A DNA stretch of 64,000 nt from Balanoglossus misakiensis (taxonomy: Eukaryota; Hemichordata). The notes beneath the pieces were generated by a model. The model was given only the letters and a program-made list of their open reading frames with translations, ran no database searches and had not been told where the DNA came from. Position 1 is the first letter of the stretch, and every line of letters begins with the position of its first letter. Position numbers and translations under genes: made by a program. Shown here piece by piece: positions 35,001 through 48,280 of this stretch. The stretch is from the NCBI GenBank assembly GCA_040954595.2, contig CM082576.2, forward strand, positions 6,138,001 to 6,202,000. Direction: 5' to 3'.

Positions 35001-38000
35001 GCATTAAAGTTGAAGCTGAAATCACTCTAAACTTGCCAATGAATATGACACGTACTACACTAAGTAAATATGGATGAGGGATGAGCCCCTTTAGACTGCT
35101 ACAATAACCAAATCTATTTAATGAGATGCAGATTTCTCCATTTGTTGACTAGTGAAGGCGATACTTTAAATGTAAATGAACGATGGAGTACTTAATACAT
35201 ACCCCATGTTTTGGAATCTGATGGTTATCAGTAGACATTGTAACTTGGCAGGCATTTGAACGATTTTATTGAGCAGCTTGACCGTGCCCGGTGAGGTCAG
35301 GCGCAGTAAGTAAACTGGAAAAAAGAACAGATTTATCATCGTGAATTAATGTCCCCGTTGTAAACAGCACCCTGTAAATTTGTCAACTGGAATCATAATT
35401 GGGGATTTAGGAATTCTTGGAGGAAATAAAGACTTACCTTTTGCTTGAGTTGCGATCACTTCATCACGGGGCTGAGACAGAAAGGCTGACTTGACTCGGG
35501 GAATTAGTCGGGACTGGAATTGTGCAGAGCTTGGTATTAGCGGAGATGGGGATGGACGGATCCTCTTCAGACAGGTGACAGCCACGCACAATAATTCTTC
35601 CCGGTGCGTGCCGAGCACAAGATTTAACCCGATAATGAATTTAAATTGGTCAAATTGAGAAAGAAGATAGAGGCTTGTGTGAGATTTAGTCATCCGATAC
35701 GGAATGCCAATCTGAGAGGATAAAAATTTGGTGTAGCGCGAGCGCGACTTGCGTCCATCATCCCCGGTTTGATGGATGCAGTGACATTTCTTCGCAGGAA
35801 ATTGTCTACCTTCAATTCAGTTGATTGCAAAAAATTTTTTTTCAAAAAGAGTTATATCGGCAATTTTGTACTCATCTCTTACAGAGTTGACTTCCTAGTA
35901 ACTCAAATAAAACTGACATCTTAATCAGTGGATCATGTACAACAAAATAGAGTGTGTCAATTAAACTACCCTACATCCTTCTGACGGGCAAAGAAAGAAA
36001 ATACGGCGCATAAGAATGTGGAGTAAATTGAATTCTTGTAATCCAAAGATTGTTAATTTCTGGCAAGGAAATATGACAAAACAGAAGTAATGTATTTGTA
36101 AAATATTTTGCCAGTACATTTAAGCTTAATTTCTACATTTTTGTCTGTGATGAGAACACAAGGCAGGGAAACACCAAAATAGAATCAACCAATCATGCAC
36201 TCGCCAATTACTTTCAATTGTCAGATCCCATCCCATGCATGCTGAGCCTAGTCATTTCCAAACCTGGTCACACACACTTTAAACCCACACTCTCTCACAG
36301 GGCGAATGCATTATTTATGTGAATATATATTTATCAAAATATACGGTATGATTATATCTGTTTAGCGGCAGCCTTAACCTTCTCCCCCAATTTAATCTGA
36401 CAAGCTTCGGAAGCACAGCGCTACAACCACTGTCTCAGCAATCAATCAATTTGTTATTAACAGGCGCCGACACAGTACGAGAGAATACGCCAGTCAATTC
36501 GACATTAGTTTTCATCTGTTCTGACAGAACCATGCAGAGTCTGGCAGCATGTGAAAGAAAAAAAAGCGTGTCTGTGTGTAGCTGCTGTGTAGTGTGCATT
36601 AAGTGTGAATCAAACGTATCTGACAGTCCTGGCTGTGCACGATAGACACAGCAAGATGCCGGCACTTTCTTAGCATACCGATCAGTGGCATTATAACCCT
36701 GGAACGCATTTAGCACCACTTTCATACAGGCTAGTGTACAAGGTTGTGCCATTCTTTGACAGTGTGGCATTCGAAATGTTGGCATATAAAAGGCTAGCCA
36801 TGTTTGCGTCAAGAAGGTGCCAGAGCAGTAATGGCAAAGTGCTATAGAAACACTGGCATTGTACGAAATAGTTGCTAGCAGAGTGTCGGCACATGCAAGG
36901 TTCTCTGCACTCTGTCTTATCTGTACTGTGTGCTACTAGCTCCTGCCCATTGTCCACAAGAAAAAAGTATATGACACCTAAGAGTACAAGCATAGATAAA
37001 TTAATTTATACAGGCCTGATCTTTATCACATATGCTATCATCAAAATATCTTTGGTTTTATCTTCTTCTTTTTGGCTTTTTCTCGAGCAAATTGCCAGGC
37101 TGACAAAGGAAAGGGTGAACTTTGCATGCCTTTATCAAAGTACTCCACCCATCAAGCTGTTGCTTGACAATAACTGATGGAATCATTAGAGCTGATAAAA
37201 GAGAAAGGGTCTTGCAAGATAACATCTTTTTACACAGAGACACAGAAAGCCAAACATGGAGCTGAATAGCCTTAAAAATCATCCAATTGACCTAGCTTGT
37301 TCAGGATATATGGGAGCCATTTTTTATAGTTGAGGGTGTGTCGAATACAGTTCTGGGATTAATATTTCTGCCATTACAAAACTGGAAAAGGCAAATTTTA
37401 CCGTGATGAAGAAAAAGGTAGCGATCGAATGAATATCATCTTTTCTTCCTTTTTCACAGAAAAGCATTTCTTCGTTTCTGTGCAGTTATGTCACTTCACA
37501 AGACTTGGGTGCAAAGTTTGGTTTTTTAAAAGCTGCCGTTTGAAACAGATTAGATTTTTGAAACTGAGAAAGAACTGGTTAATGTTACATCTCACCAGGA
37601 TTTTGTTGAAACACTGCAATCCATATCATCCCTGCTTCAAGCACTTTTAGTGGAGTGCGTATAGAGTCTATTATAGTAACTTCATTGTGCTGTTCAAAGA
37701 CAAAAAGTGGCCATACTGTTATTTTCTCACCATGAGCTGATCAATACTGCATGTTTTTATGCTCTATAGTGTCATTTCAAGAGATCTTTTTCAGGAGGTG
37801 TTTAGATTCCAATTTTGCCAAACAATTCATTCAATTATCTGTCATTTATCTATACGAATCGGTATTCCTGTTATTTCACAATGTGTTTCATTGTTCACAA
37901 TGACTCAATCTCCCCACTTGAGGGTTATACTTTTGTCACACCTGAGTACAATGTGTTTGGGAATCAGATTAGAATTTGTGGTACTGTATATATCCAAAAC

Positions 38001-40530
38001 TGAGTTGTTTTCAGCAGTTCATTTTCTTAATTGTTTTCATTTTGACCAAAATGAAATAAGACTCATTTGTATAATTAAATCATTATAGACACTACACTTT
38101 TAATTGACCTTGTTAATGTGTGAAGTGGATATATAATTACCCTACAATACGTGTTTTGTGATCTGTAAATTTTAATCCTTAACCAATCTGTGCTTCTGTG
38201 GATTAATTACTAAACACACAAATATCTGAAATCGTAATTCTTATTAATTAAATATTCACAATACTGTGTTGCTGTTCATATATCATGAATTACACAAGCT
38301 TGCCAGTACTTGTCACATTTTTCAATACTGTGATATATGTGCATCATATAGGCACCTGCTACTTTTTTGATATTAACACACTGAAACAGTCAAATGTTGG
38401 ATTATCAGCACTATATTACGTACCTCCTAAAGTGGATTTCTGTATACTAAATCATTTTCCATAAAATTTCAGCGGGACTCAAAAGAATGTTAGTGTGATT
38501 GTAAGTTTAATCCTGAGTATGTGTCATTTTCACACTCAATTTTTCAGCAACTATATTAAACCGCACTCTGAAACATGCTATCCACTATTAAACTATTCAG
38601 AATGAAAAGTGTGCTTCCATGAACTGGGTGAGCCCCCTAAATCTCATATTTTTCATTTATGCTGCAGTTTCTAATAAGAGATTTACAGTACTCAGTTCAT
38701 TGGCACGTACAGCACAATGTACAATCATTGCATTCACTGGGAAAAAAATCTTGTTTTTACTCTTTTCAACAAACGGCGCCCCGAGGCACTTCGAACATTA
38801 CAGTGTCAATTTCCACACACCGTACAAATCATGAATTAAAAAGAATCACGTCAGGATCTATTACCAACAAAAATGCATCGTTGCTAGATATTAGACCTAA
38901 ATTATGCCTCTGAATCTGTTTTTTTTAAAATATAAATTCTAGTATCAGCTAGCGTCTTATATTTCACCTTCCAGTGATGATTAGCGGTTTTTGATATCAC
39001 GCTGACGCTGCAAATTTTCACGCCGACTAAATTATTAGAAGATGATATATATAGAGAGTGAAGTAAACCTGCAGGCTTGGAGTACCAGCTGGGCACACAC
39101 AATTCTCTGCTCTACCCAGGATCTTGCCTATTTTTAGTATCCATTCACGGACTAAAAAATATTGCCAGTGCTTTGTCGAAGCATATGTCATAGAAAATCA
39201 AGGAATTAATTTTCTCGTTACTTTTTTTTAGCTCTTTGTTCGCGGACTTTCCCCGTCTGTGATTGGCTTGTGTTTCAAACTATTTTATTGATCTTTACTG
39301 CAGCTGCACCTACGCGTCCACCACACTTTAAAGATATGAATTCCCCCGCAGTTGACTCCCTGTTGGTACGTAACTCAGTTGTGCTGTAAGGGTTTGTGGA
39401 CATACAGTGGTGCCCTGGGCATTGCTACACTTTTCAAATGGAAGTCCAGCGTTGTTTACTGAGTATTAGAGTCAATGTTTGCGCCTATGCCAGAGCCACT
39501 TCATAGAGAGAGAAGCTATCAATAACAATAACAGTGGCAGTCAGACATTTTGTAGTGCATGTGTATACAGACAGGTTTGAACACTGAACACACAGCACAC
39601 ACACCAGGTGATTACACAACCCCTATCTGATGGCATGTGTCTTATTTGCGAGCAAACAACATCAGGGGTTTGCAGGAATCTAGTCAGCATCAGAGGAAGC
39701 CCGCTGTAGTAGTTTATTTGCAAAAATATTAATATGTCTGCATGATACACACACAATACCATAAAAAGGAGAAATTTATGACTGTTATTATTAAAAAGTG
39801 GGAGCTTCAGGTCGATGCATACAAGTGTTTTAATTCAAAGCAGGCTTTATGAGATGTCATCCTGCATTACTGTAAATGAAATGAATTACTACTTCTCTGT
39901 GTTGAAAATATCAAGACAAACGAGTTAAATATCCGAGTGTATAGGTATGCTGAATGTGAAACCTCAAACAGTGATGTAAACGATTGGTCACAGTCCACCA
40001 ACGTTTAATTTATTAAAAGTTATGATATTCCAGGCTCTGGTCACAACTGTTGATGTATGCAGCAGTTGCCAGGCACTTCTACAGTTATGTATATTACACT
40101 GGCACTCAAGCAGAATGATTGCAGTTTTGCAATAATCTCTGCATACCCCGGTACATGACAGATTGTATGTACATGTACATTTGGTACAGTCTAAGCTGGA
40201 AACCTGTCTATACTGAACTGTACAATTCATCCATGTCTAAACCTGTCTATATGGACTAAAAGTACAGATGACCCTGTCTATTATTAACAAGTTTAACAAG
40301 CCCTTGGGCGTTCAATTTATAAAGGCTTGTTGGATATTCATAATGAAAGATAAGGGCAAATGAATGTGTTAAGAGACTGAGCATTTTCCTAAATTGTAGT
40401 TTTAAGAATACATGTATGTCCTGATAGATGTATCAGAACCATGAAGTGAAGTTGAATAGCCTGTGTGATTATACTTGTACTTTTTCAGTGAAAGTCAAAC
40501 AAATATAATCTTTGTTTCCTGAATGTAACT

Positions 40531-40544
40531 GTTGCTATAACAAC
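40531..40544. promoter_or_regulatory. RFX X-box-like motif
   Basis: GTTGCTATAACAAC, one base from the symmetric motif at 32021-32034. Confidence 0.3.
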
Positions 40545-40980
40545 TGCATGGGCGTACATGTCTTAACTCTGGTGTTAATAACAGCTGTTTAAGATCAACT
40601 GCTTCACATAAATTTGTACGATATTTAAAAAAACATGAAATATCCAAGTCCTGTTTGGTATTCCCTTTAAATATAAACAAAGGGTTACCGGTACAGTTTT
40701 AATTTTCCTCAGATTTGCAGTGTCAGCTGGTCCTGCCTGCACTCGATATATGTTGGGGTTCTGTAGGCACTAATGCATGAAATGGTGTCAGAGAAACGAG
40801 ACTGTTGCTTATCAACAAATAAATACCCGCTCACAGCTGCTGTGGTTGATACAAAATTCTGTTAAAATGAAAAGAAATTCTGCATTACACCTAAATTGAG
40901 TTATTCACAGATGGCAAACAATTTTTTCCTAATTGTTTCAAGGCGAGTATTAAAAATATGATTTCTCAAACTTACTGAAC

Positions 40981-43900
40981 TTCCCCCCCCCCCCCCTCCC
41001 AAATAAACTGCTGAATGTACAGTAAAACCTAAACCTGAAGACTGAACATTTCATAAAGATATCCAGAGCAGAACAAGAAACTGCAGACTCATGGGAGAAA
41101 AATACTGAAAAAATAAGCCAAAAGTTAATATCAAAATAAGTCCAACAAGTGTTTGATGTTATCTAGCAAAGCGTGGGCACTATTTGAAATCTTTTTACTG
41201 CCTGTGGATTCCTTGAAATTGGACGTGACTTGTCAGCAGCAGGAGGCAAAGTAAAAAAAAGTGAACTTCCTTTGTGGCCCAATTTCATGCTGCAACCATC
41301 GCAAACCCTGTTTAATAACTCAGGCTTTGGTCATTAAGGACATGTCGCCTCTAAATCATGATGTATCATGGCAAAGTTTAGCTCATTAATGAAAGAAAGA
41401 CTTAAACGCTATAAGGCTCGTTGCCATTGGATGCGAAAAAAATGCTTTATGGTAGCCGTATTGCGATTGGATGAACGCGATAGTGGCCTTTGGTAGCATT
41501 AAATATGGCAATGGAGGTATCTTTCTGTATTAAAGGCACCCATGCGTAATGTTTGAGTGAGAGGCAAAGACACGGTTGTCGCATATGGTCATCAGCAGTA
41601 ATTTGGATTGACCACAAGCTCATGTTGCCACTGGCAAAAAACCAAGAGAAATTTTGAACATTAGTGAATCAACTAGGCATATTACAAGCGAGAAATAAAA
41701 CTGTGAATTCTCTGCGAGTTCTGAACTGCTTTGTAGCACAGCCTCGGGCGTTCTGATCAAACCATTATGAGCTAGAAATATACTTTAATCACAATGATTT
41801 TGTTTTTGATCAGTGATGTCATATCAATTTATATTCTAGTGTCCCATGGTAATATCCGCGAAATTAGAGTCCAATGCTCCGAGATCTTTTCTAAATTTTT
41901 CGTATCATGAAAAATGGAAAACAGCATTCGCCAAATTGCCTCGTGATAAGCATCCAGGTTATACAATTATCGATTGTAAATCAGCTCTTAGATGTATTTT
42001 CTATCAGGGGAATCTTAATTTCTTATCCTAATAAATCGTATGATTTTGCAATGGAATTCTTTCAAACCGCTAGGTCAGAGGCTAGGAATAGCATCTCGCT
42101 TGTTATTGGATGGGCTGGGCTGTCAGAGTGATGGTATTTGGTGCTTAAGAATAACAGTAATAAAATGTGAAATGTTGGAGAAGACACGTTAATGACCCCC
42201 AAATCTCTGACACACAGAGTAATAGGCACGGATTCTATTTTGAATCATTGATTGGTCATTAAGTGATTAATGAGCTATTTGTAGTTTGAGGATTTCACCG
42301 AGATAATGCCGACCTGGTACATTTGTATAGATGCGCTGCCTTTCCCCCATGAGGCAAGTCGCAAATTGATAAGAAAGCTTTATGCAAACTATGTGGCATG
42401 CATAATCATTTGTCTAAAGATTACTTCTAAAAATAGCACCGGCTTACACAATTTAATCACCTGAATTCAACGCAATCCATCGAATTTGAGATCTTCTTTG
42501 AATATTTGCCATTTCAAGAAATTCTCTACCAAAAGATCAAACCTTTGTCAAACATAGACATGGTCATTTGGGCTACACTCGTGTCTTTTGCTCTTGTTTC
42601 TTGTGTATGGAAATATTAATTTGACAATTTGACAGAATGCAGCACTGTCCCAGCATGCCTTATGTCTAGACCAGAGCAAATTTCTAGGATATGAAAGTGG
42701 CTTTAATGTATTTTGGTGAGTAAAAGATATTTACCATGTTTCAGTGAACAAAACAAAACAAATTCAATCCATGTCAGATTTTAAAAGTTCTGATGTGCAG
42801 AAAAGCTATACTTCATCTGTATTTGCATAGATTTACGCATAGATGAGTCTGATGAAATCGGTCGTACTGATGACTGGGCCAGTTTAGAATGTCACGGCAG
42901 CGGCTATACGCAGTAAATAGTAGTTAACAATCTGAGTCACGCCAACATTAACCTATTGAGTTTGTGGTGATGTTTGCTTGCTGTACACAGTTCAAGAGAA
43001 GTTTTTTTTTCTGTCCTCGGATGCACTCCTTATTTCCTCCTTTGATTTCTCGGCAAGATTATTCTTGTAGATTCTCAATTAGGATGAATAAATGCTGAGG
43101 AACAGCCATCTAGTCTGTTGGGACAGGAAGAAATTCAACAAAATCAAGTGTGTCAGCCGTGCTTTCTAACACTTACAGCATCAGCGATTCTCCACAAAGC
43201 TTCTTCCCCCCAGGCCATGCTGGATCTACCCAGACCATATATATTCTATATAGGCTCTAATCAAATGGTCCATTTGGACTATTGACAGCGCAATTTGCCT
43301 CCCACTAAAATGGGGTTAATGTACACAGAATGAATAGAAAACTAATAAAACACTGATCACTGATAAACAAAATATGGGCAATCAGGCCCCTGGCCGTCGT
43401 CGCCGTGCGCTGTGCAGAAATTCAAATCCAGCCAGCAAGAATTGTGGGTAATGGGAAAGTTAGCAGTCTCTGTTTGTTGTTTGTGTGGCGTTTTTTTTTT
43501 TCCTGTTGAGTGGCTTGTACAATTGACCAGATAAAACTGTGTAAACATAGACAACACAACTTGGAGGATAAAAAAAAGCAAGAAAGTGGCGACATCTTCC
43601 ATCAAGCACTGCTCGGGCTAATTGAATTGTAGCTATAAAGTAGGTCTGGGTTCAAATCCTGTAAAATTACATTGTAAAGTCGATCATTTGCTTGTACATG
43701 TACCAGCTAACCCATGAAAATGTTTTCACTCGAAATCACTGAATATTTTTCTTTCACTTTTCTTTCTGTATTTGATCACATTTGACTTCTTTTGTCCGAT
43801 TATTTTTGGCTTCCTTTTTTGTACTGAAAAGAAAGCCAACCCGCGAGGAAACGACAAGGATTTGTCAAAGAGTGAAAAATCAATAACTCAGGACTGTGAA

Positions 43901-45599
43901 GGCTGAATGTTTTAATCCTGTACATGGTTGTTGCATTATTGAGCAACTATATTTGTACACTGATGCATGCATCCAGTGAAAGCCTTTTGGGAATCACCGT
44001 GAAAAGAAATGAACAGTTTAAACTGCAGGAAGAGGAAGTACTTGTAAGATGGCGTATACCAGGGAATTAAAAAAGGAAATTACTATGCCCCAGAGAAACG
44101 GGAATGTTCCTTGTACAAACAGAAATACCTGTCCTGTGCGTAATGGCTTTTAATGTTACAGTATTTGTTGAATAAATAGTAATTTGCAGGGTATTTTTTG
44201 CTGGACTGGTTGATTGAAATAAGAATGCTGATTATTTTTTGAGGAGCATCATGTAAGAATAGCTGAGTCGCGCGCTTTAACATTCAAATTGGGTTTACCA
44301 GTAGGATCTGCTCTGTTGGCCACATTTGCGATCAGTGACAGGCTCACAGCTGCCAGACCACATTTTAAATGTTGAATAATATCCAATTTCTAGACAAATG
44401 GATTAGCACACATAGAGTTATGAGCTATATGAACCATTCAAGGTAGCATCAAAGTATTTAATGCAATTGCTTTGGTTGACTGGCACTGAGATTCATCAGC
44501 TCTCCATGCACGGTTAAAAAATCTTTCCGCTCCGTTTTTCTTCTTTTTCAGCTCCCGCTACCTTTAATAATTTTCAAACGCCATCAGTATAATTCATTTT
44601 CATCAAGTATTAGCTGAATTTTGATAGAACTTTTACATATGCACCTAGATATTATCCTTTAATAGCACATTCAGTTGCTGAGCAACTTGAATTCTTGAAT
44701 TATAAGTTGTAAAATAAATTACCACTTGTATTTTGAGCCTTGAATACCTAGGTAACCTGTGCCATTTAAGATATAATTCTGTTTCCATTTTAAGCCTGGC
44801 AAGTTTTACTGATTACTGGGACTTTTTCAGTTCAGTTCAGGTTGGTATACTTTGTCCCCAAACTTTGAAAAATAACCCAAAGGCATTTCTATTTGCATGC
44901 AGGCTAGTTGGACAGGACCAATTTTTAGGCTTGTCAGCATAAAAATAAGAATTCTACTGATGTATACGACAGTTGTTTAAAGTTATGATCCCTCAATAGA
45001 CTTTTTCTGAAATTTTGTCAGAAACTACCATATAGCTCTCATTTCCCTTTTCAAGGCAGAACTATCGCAAAAATCAGTTGTGCCTTTAAGAAAGTGGAAA
45101 CAGTGCCTGTTACAAACCTAACCTCCAAGGAAAATCACAAAAGTAACCTCACACTGCGACTTGAAACCTAATTGTCCTGTAAATGTTGTATTAGAGCTGA
45201 AACTGTCAGGGCATGTCGGGTAAAAGCCAGGGGTATCCCTGTGGAGTCAGACAGTGTTATCTTGCTGTGCTATAATTGTCAATTATGCCTCCATAATAGT
45301 TGTTTGATAGATTGTTATGTCAGACATAGCAAAGGCGTTCGTTCGTGCTTGATAGAATAGTTTGAAATTGCAGTTTTATCTGCAGGAATGAGGAGAATTG
45401 GTAGCAAATGTGGGCAGCTCATATAGCGCCAAATCAATTTTATTACAGAGCGAAACTGGCATGTGGTAGTTGGAGAAGTGATCAGACCTGATATTAGATC
45501 AGTCCACCACTTGAATGTCTGGTGTGATATGTTCAGGGGGGAAATTCACAAGCGCAAATGCAATGTACACATTCATCCATCCATGTAAATTTTTAGAGA
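40981..45599. other. Non-coding region with candidate regulatory blocks
   Basis: Starts with a poly-C run (40983-40996). Blocks at about 41330-41530 and 41820-42310 are rich in TAAT and ATTGG motifs and include an imperfect local duplication. No supported gene. A Cys-containing frame at 45172-45360 lacks splice context. Confidence 0.4.
41421..41497. repeat. Imperfect local duplication with ATTGGATG cores
   Basis: 41421-41456 and 41461-41497 both start TTGCSATTGGATG and end GGTAGC, 40 bases apart. ATTGGATG recurs at 42105-42112. ATTGG is the reverse complement of a CCAAT box. Confidence 0.65.
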
Positions 45600-46040
45600 G
45601 AAAAGACGGCTGAGGCCAAATATAGCAGGGCTTCATTCTCAGCACCTTTGGGAGACTAATATGGCAGGCTATTATCACAGATTTCGACCCCAGCCAAACT
45701 GTCCCATGTGGTCATCATGAACAAGTAATCGGAGACGGTGTATGGAGCCCGCAGATCTAATCTTTGTCAGATCAGAAATCCGTGCAGACAAATAGAAATG
45801 CAATTAAAGACAGAAGAATGGAAAGCAAATAGAGAAAATACTGAGTAAATTCCAGGCATTTGGGGATGCCCGCACTGATGGCATTTCTGCATTCTCACGA
45901 GCCAGAGAGCTTTTACTTCCGTCTGAAAAAAAGCTCAGGCAGATTTCAATAAGGAAACTGTGGAATTGTGAAAGAGACATTCAATTATCCATGAGCAATA
46001 ATTAACATCATTAGAATTGGCCAATCACTAATCATTTAAA
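45600..46040. other. Complex non-coding block, candidate regulatory element
   Basis: Sequence is less repetitive than the flanks and dense in TAAT/ATTA and GATTA-type cores, with no open frame of interest. It has the look of a conserved non-coding element. Conservation cannot be assessed here. Confidence 0.3.
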
Positions 46041-47183
46041 GTTACAGATAGTGGCCCTTTAATGGATTTCAAATCTGGACATGTAGTAAGACTGTTGCAG
46101 GGCAACAGTAAAATTGAAAACTGGAGTTGTAGATCCAAACAAAAAACAGTGACACTTGTTATTACTAAAAGTTACAGCTTAGTATGTCACTTTTAAGTTT
46201 TCATCTTAAAGTTGCATATGCCAACAAATCTAAGAGACTGAAATTTGAGTTTGATGCATTGCCGTGTCAACCACCGACCTACATCTGAGTTTGATATATT
46301 GAAATGTTTAGACTAACATCTGGTTTTGGATAAGCCTTACACCCACTTTTCTGACTTTAAAAAATGTTGAAATATTTACACTCTCACATCCTAGTGTGTA
46401 TTACATGAGACAGCTCTAAGGATTCTTTTGTGAAATATTTAGATTTAATTCCTTCTGCTTTCTGGCGGTCAGAAGTTCAGCTAGCCCCCACCCAAAGCGG
46501 TGACTTTTTAGTCAGTGTCGCAACTTGTGGGTCATCTGTTCTCCGGTAAGACAGATAATTAAAGCAAAGGTTTTTCTGTCTCCGTTTTCAGAAGATAGAA
46601 GAAACTGACACGGAACTCTCATCTGCGTCAGAATTACCCGCCAGACAACAGGGAAGAATAAAAATGACCTGTTGCTGAAAAATGAATACTGATCTTAAAT
46701 AAGTTAGAAATCTGCCATCAAAGAATAACAAACAAAATAAAATAAGTCGGAATAACATTTAAAAATTTCACAATCTTGGGTTGGAATCAGATTCTGTAGT
46801 ATTAATCTGTCTTCACTTGAACTTCAGAAATAAATTTCCTTGTTTACTTTTCGGCCAATCACATATTTTCTGGATCTATAAATGTATTAAAAAATCCCTT
46901 GGGTGGACCCAACCGCTTCCCTGTAAGCAGTGACGGACAGCTTAACTGATTATCAAGCCTAGATTCCCACAGTAAGGCCGACATACATGCATTATGCATC
47001 AGATCTGATTCAGATTTAACTCATGCAGAGCCGAAACAAGAAAAGAAAAGAGAGAAGAGGAAAGAGTTTTGCTAACAGCATGACTAAAAAGCAAGGTGGC
47101 CTTTCAAGTCTAGCGCTGCTTCAAAGAATACGGAAGATTGCCATCTGACAGGAATGAGTTATAATCCCTGTAGTCAGGACACT

Positions 47184-47197
47184 GTTGCTACGGTGAC
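47184..47197. promoter_or_regulatory. RFX X-box-like motif
   Basis: GTTGCTACGGTGAC: two RFX-type half-sites with a 2-bp spacer, imperfect symmetry. Confidence 0.3.
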
Positions 47198-48079
47198 TGT
47201 TTGCCCAATTGATGCGATTAATCATTGTGATATGATCTGTATACAGACGCTGATGCAACAACAGGGTACAGTGTTGTGAGAACAGTTTGTGGTTAAAGTG
47301 CTGTATGTCAAGCCTGTGTATACATGTACACACTGCCGTACATTGTGTTTCCGTGAGATACAAGGCTATCAGGTATTGGTCTCATTGCACAGTCATTGAC
47401 TGCTCATAATGGTTATTTAATAGCTCCCCGATCTCGTTCACACAGACCAACTACAAGCCTCTAATTACCAAAAGATACAAATAAGTTGTAATGTTTGCCA
47501 ATAAGCTCAATTTTACCTAAGCATGCTGTGTATAACTGTCCTCTAAGACCTTCCACACTGATGGGCTTAGGTTACCCAGCTGGCCTTATCAGTTAAATTG
47601 CAAATAGCTGAATACTTCTCTGGAATATCTTAGTTCTTTTTTTTCTCCATTGACTGGATCGAGTTACATGTAGGATCGACAGCCACACATTTGTCATAAC
47701 ACATCTGATAAAGGATTACATCCTTGACCTGGCTACTACTGAATGGAATTATTATTACGACATAATGCCAGAATACCTTCTGTTGTTCGCACAGAAGCAA
47801 TGATTCAATTTTACAGTGAGAGATTTGTGGAGTGTAACATTCACGTAACACTTTGACCTCTATGAATCATAAATGGAAAACTTGGTCTGCAACGACTTCT
47901 GCAACGTTGATTTGAATTATCAAACAGCACTTACAAAATGTCTATGATTTGACAGAGTGCTGCAGACTGTATGAAGTTTTAATTGCTTATGTGCTGGTGT
48001 GACTATATATACATGTACATGTACATGTACAATGTTGAAAGTTGAAAGAATTAAGTATCTCTTAGCTGTGGACAAAATC

Positions 48080-48280
48080 TTGTATGCAGTGCGGTGCTTT
48101 ATTCATTTATAATACACCGCTTTAATATACAGTCAAAATCTCATTTACAATGGTGCTTACATGTATATACAGACAAAATCTCCTTTATACCATGCGGTGC
48201 TTATATACAGACAGCATTTCGTTTACAATGCGGTGCTTACACGGTATATAATACAGACAAAATCTCGCTTTGCACAAACA
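48080..48280. repeat. Minisatellite, about four degenerate units of 38-45 bp
   Basis: Units contain ATACAGACAAAATCTC or close variants, then a TTTAC or TTTATAC stretch and TGCGGTGCTT. At least four are recognisable (starting near 48127, 48167, 48204 and 48250), with a partial TGCGGTGCTTT before them. Confidence 0.8.

Larger units (their letters stand above)
31608..40980. other. AT-rich non-coding region
   Basis: No gene is supported. It contains two RFX X-box-like palindromes (32021-32034 and 40531-40544), a poly-C/poly-A run (33258-33283) and a block of complex sequence at about 35440-35700. In that block a minus-strand frame of 115 codons occurs, with no known domain. Other frames on both strands are short and featureless. 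Confidence 0.45.

Noticed and set aside
43640-43665. tRNA B-box-like GGGTTCAAATCC
   Set aside because: No A-box at the right distance and no cloverleaf; not a tRNA gene.
45172-45360. Cys-rich frame suggesting a zinc finger
   Set aside because: Cys spacing fits no known finger and there is no ATG or splice site.
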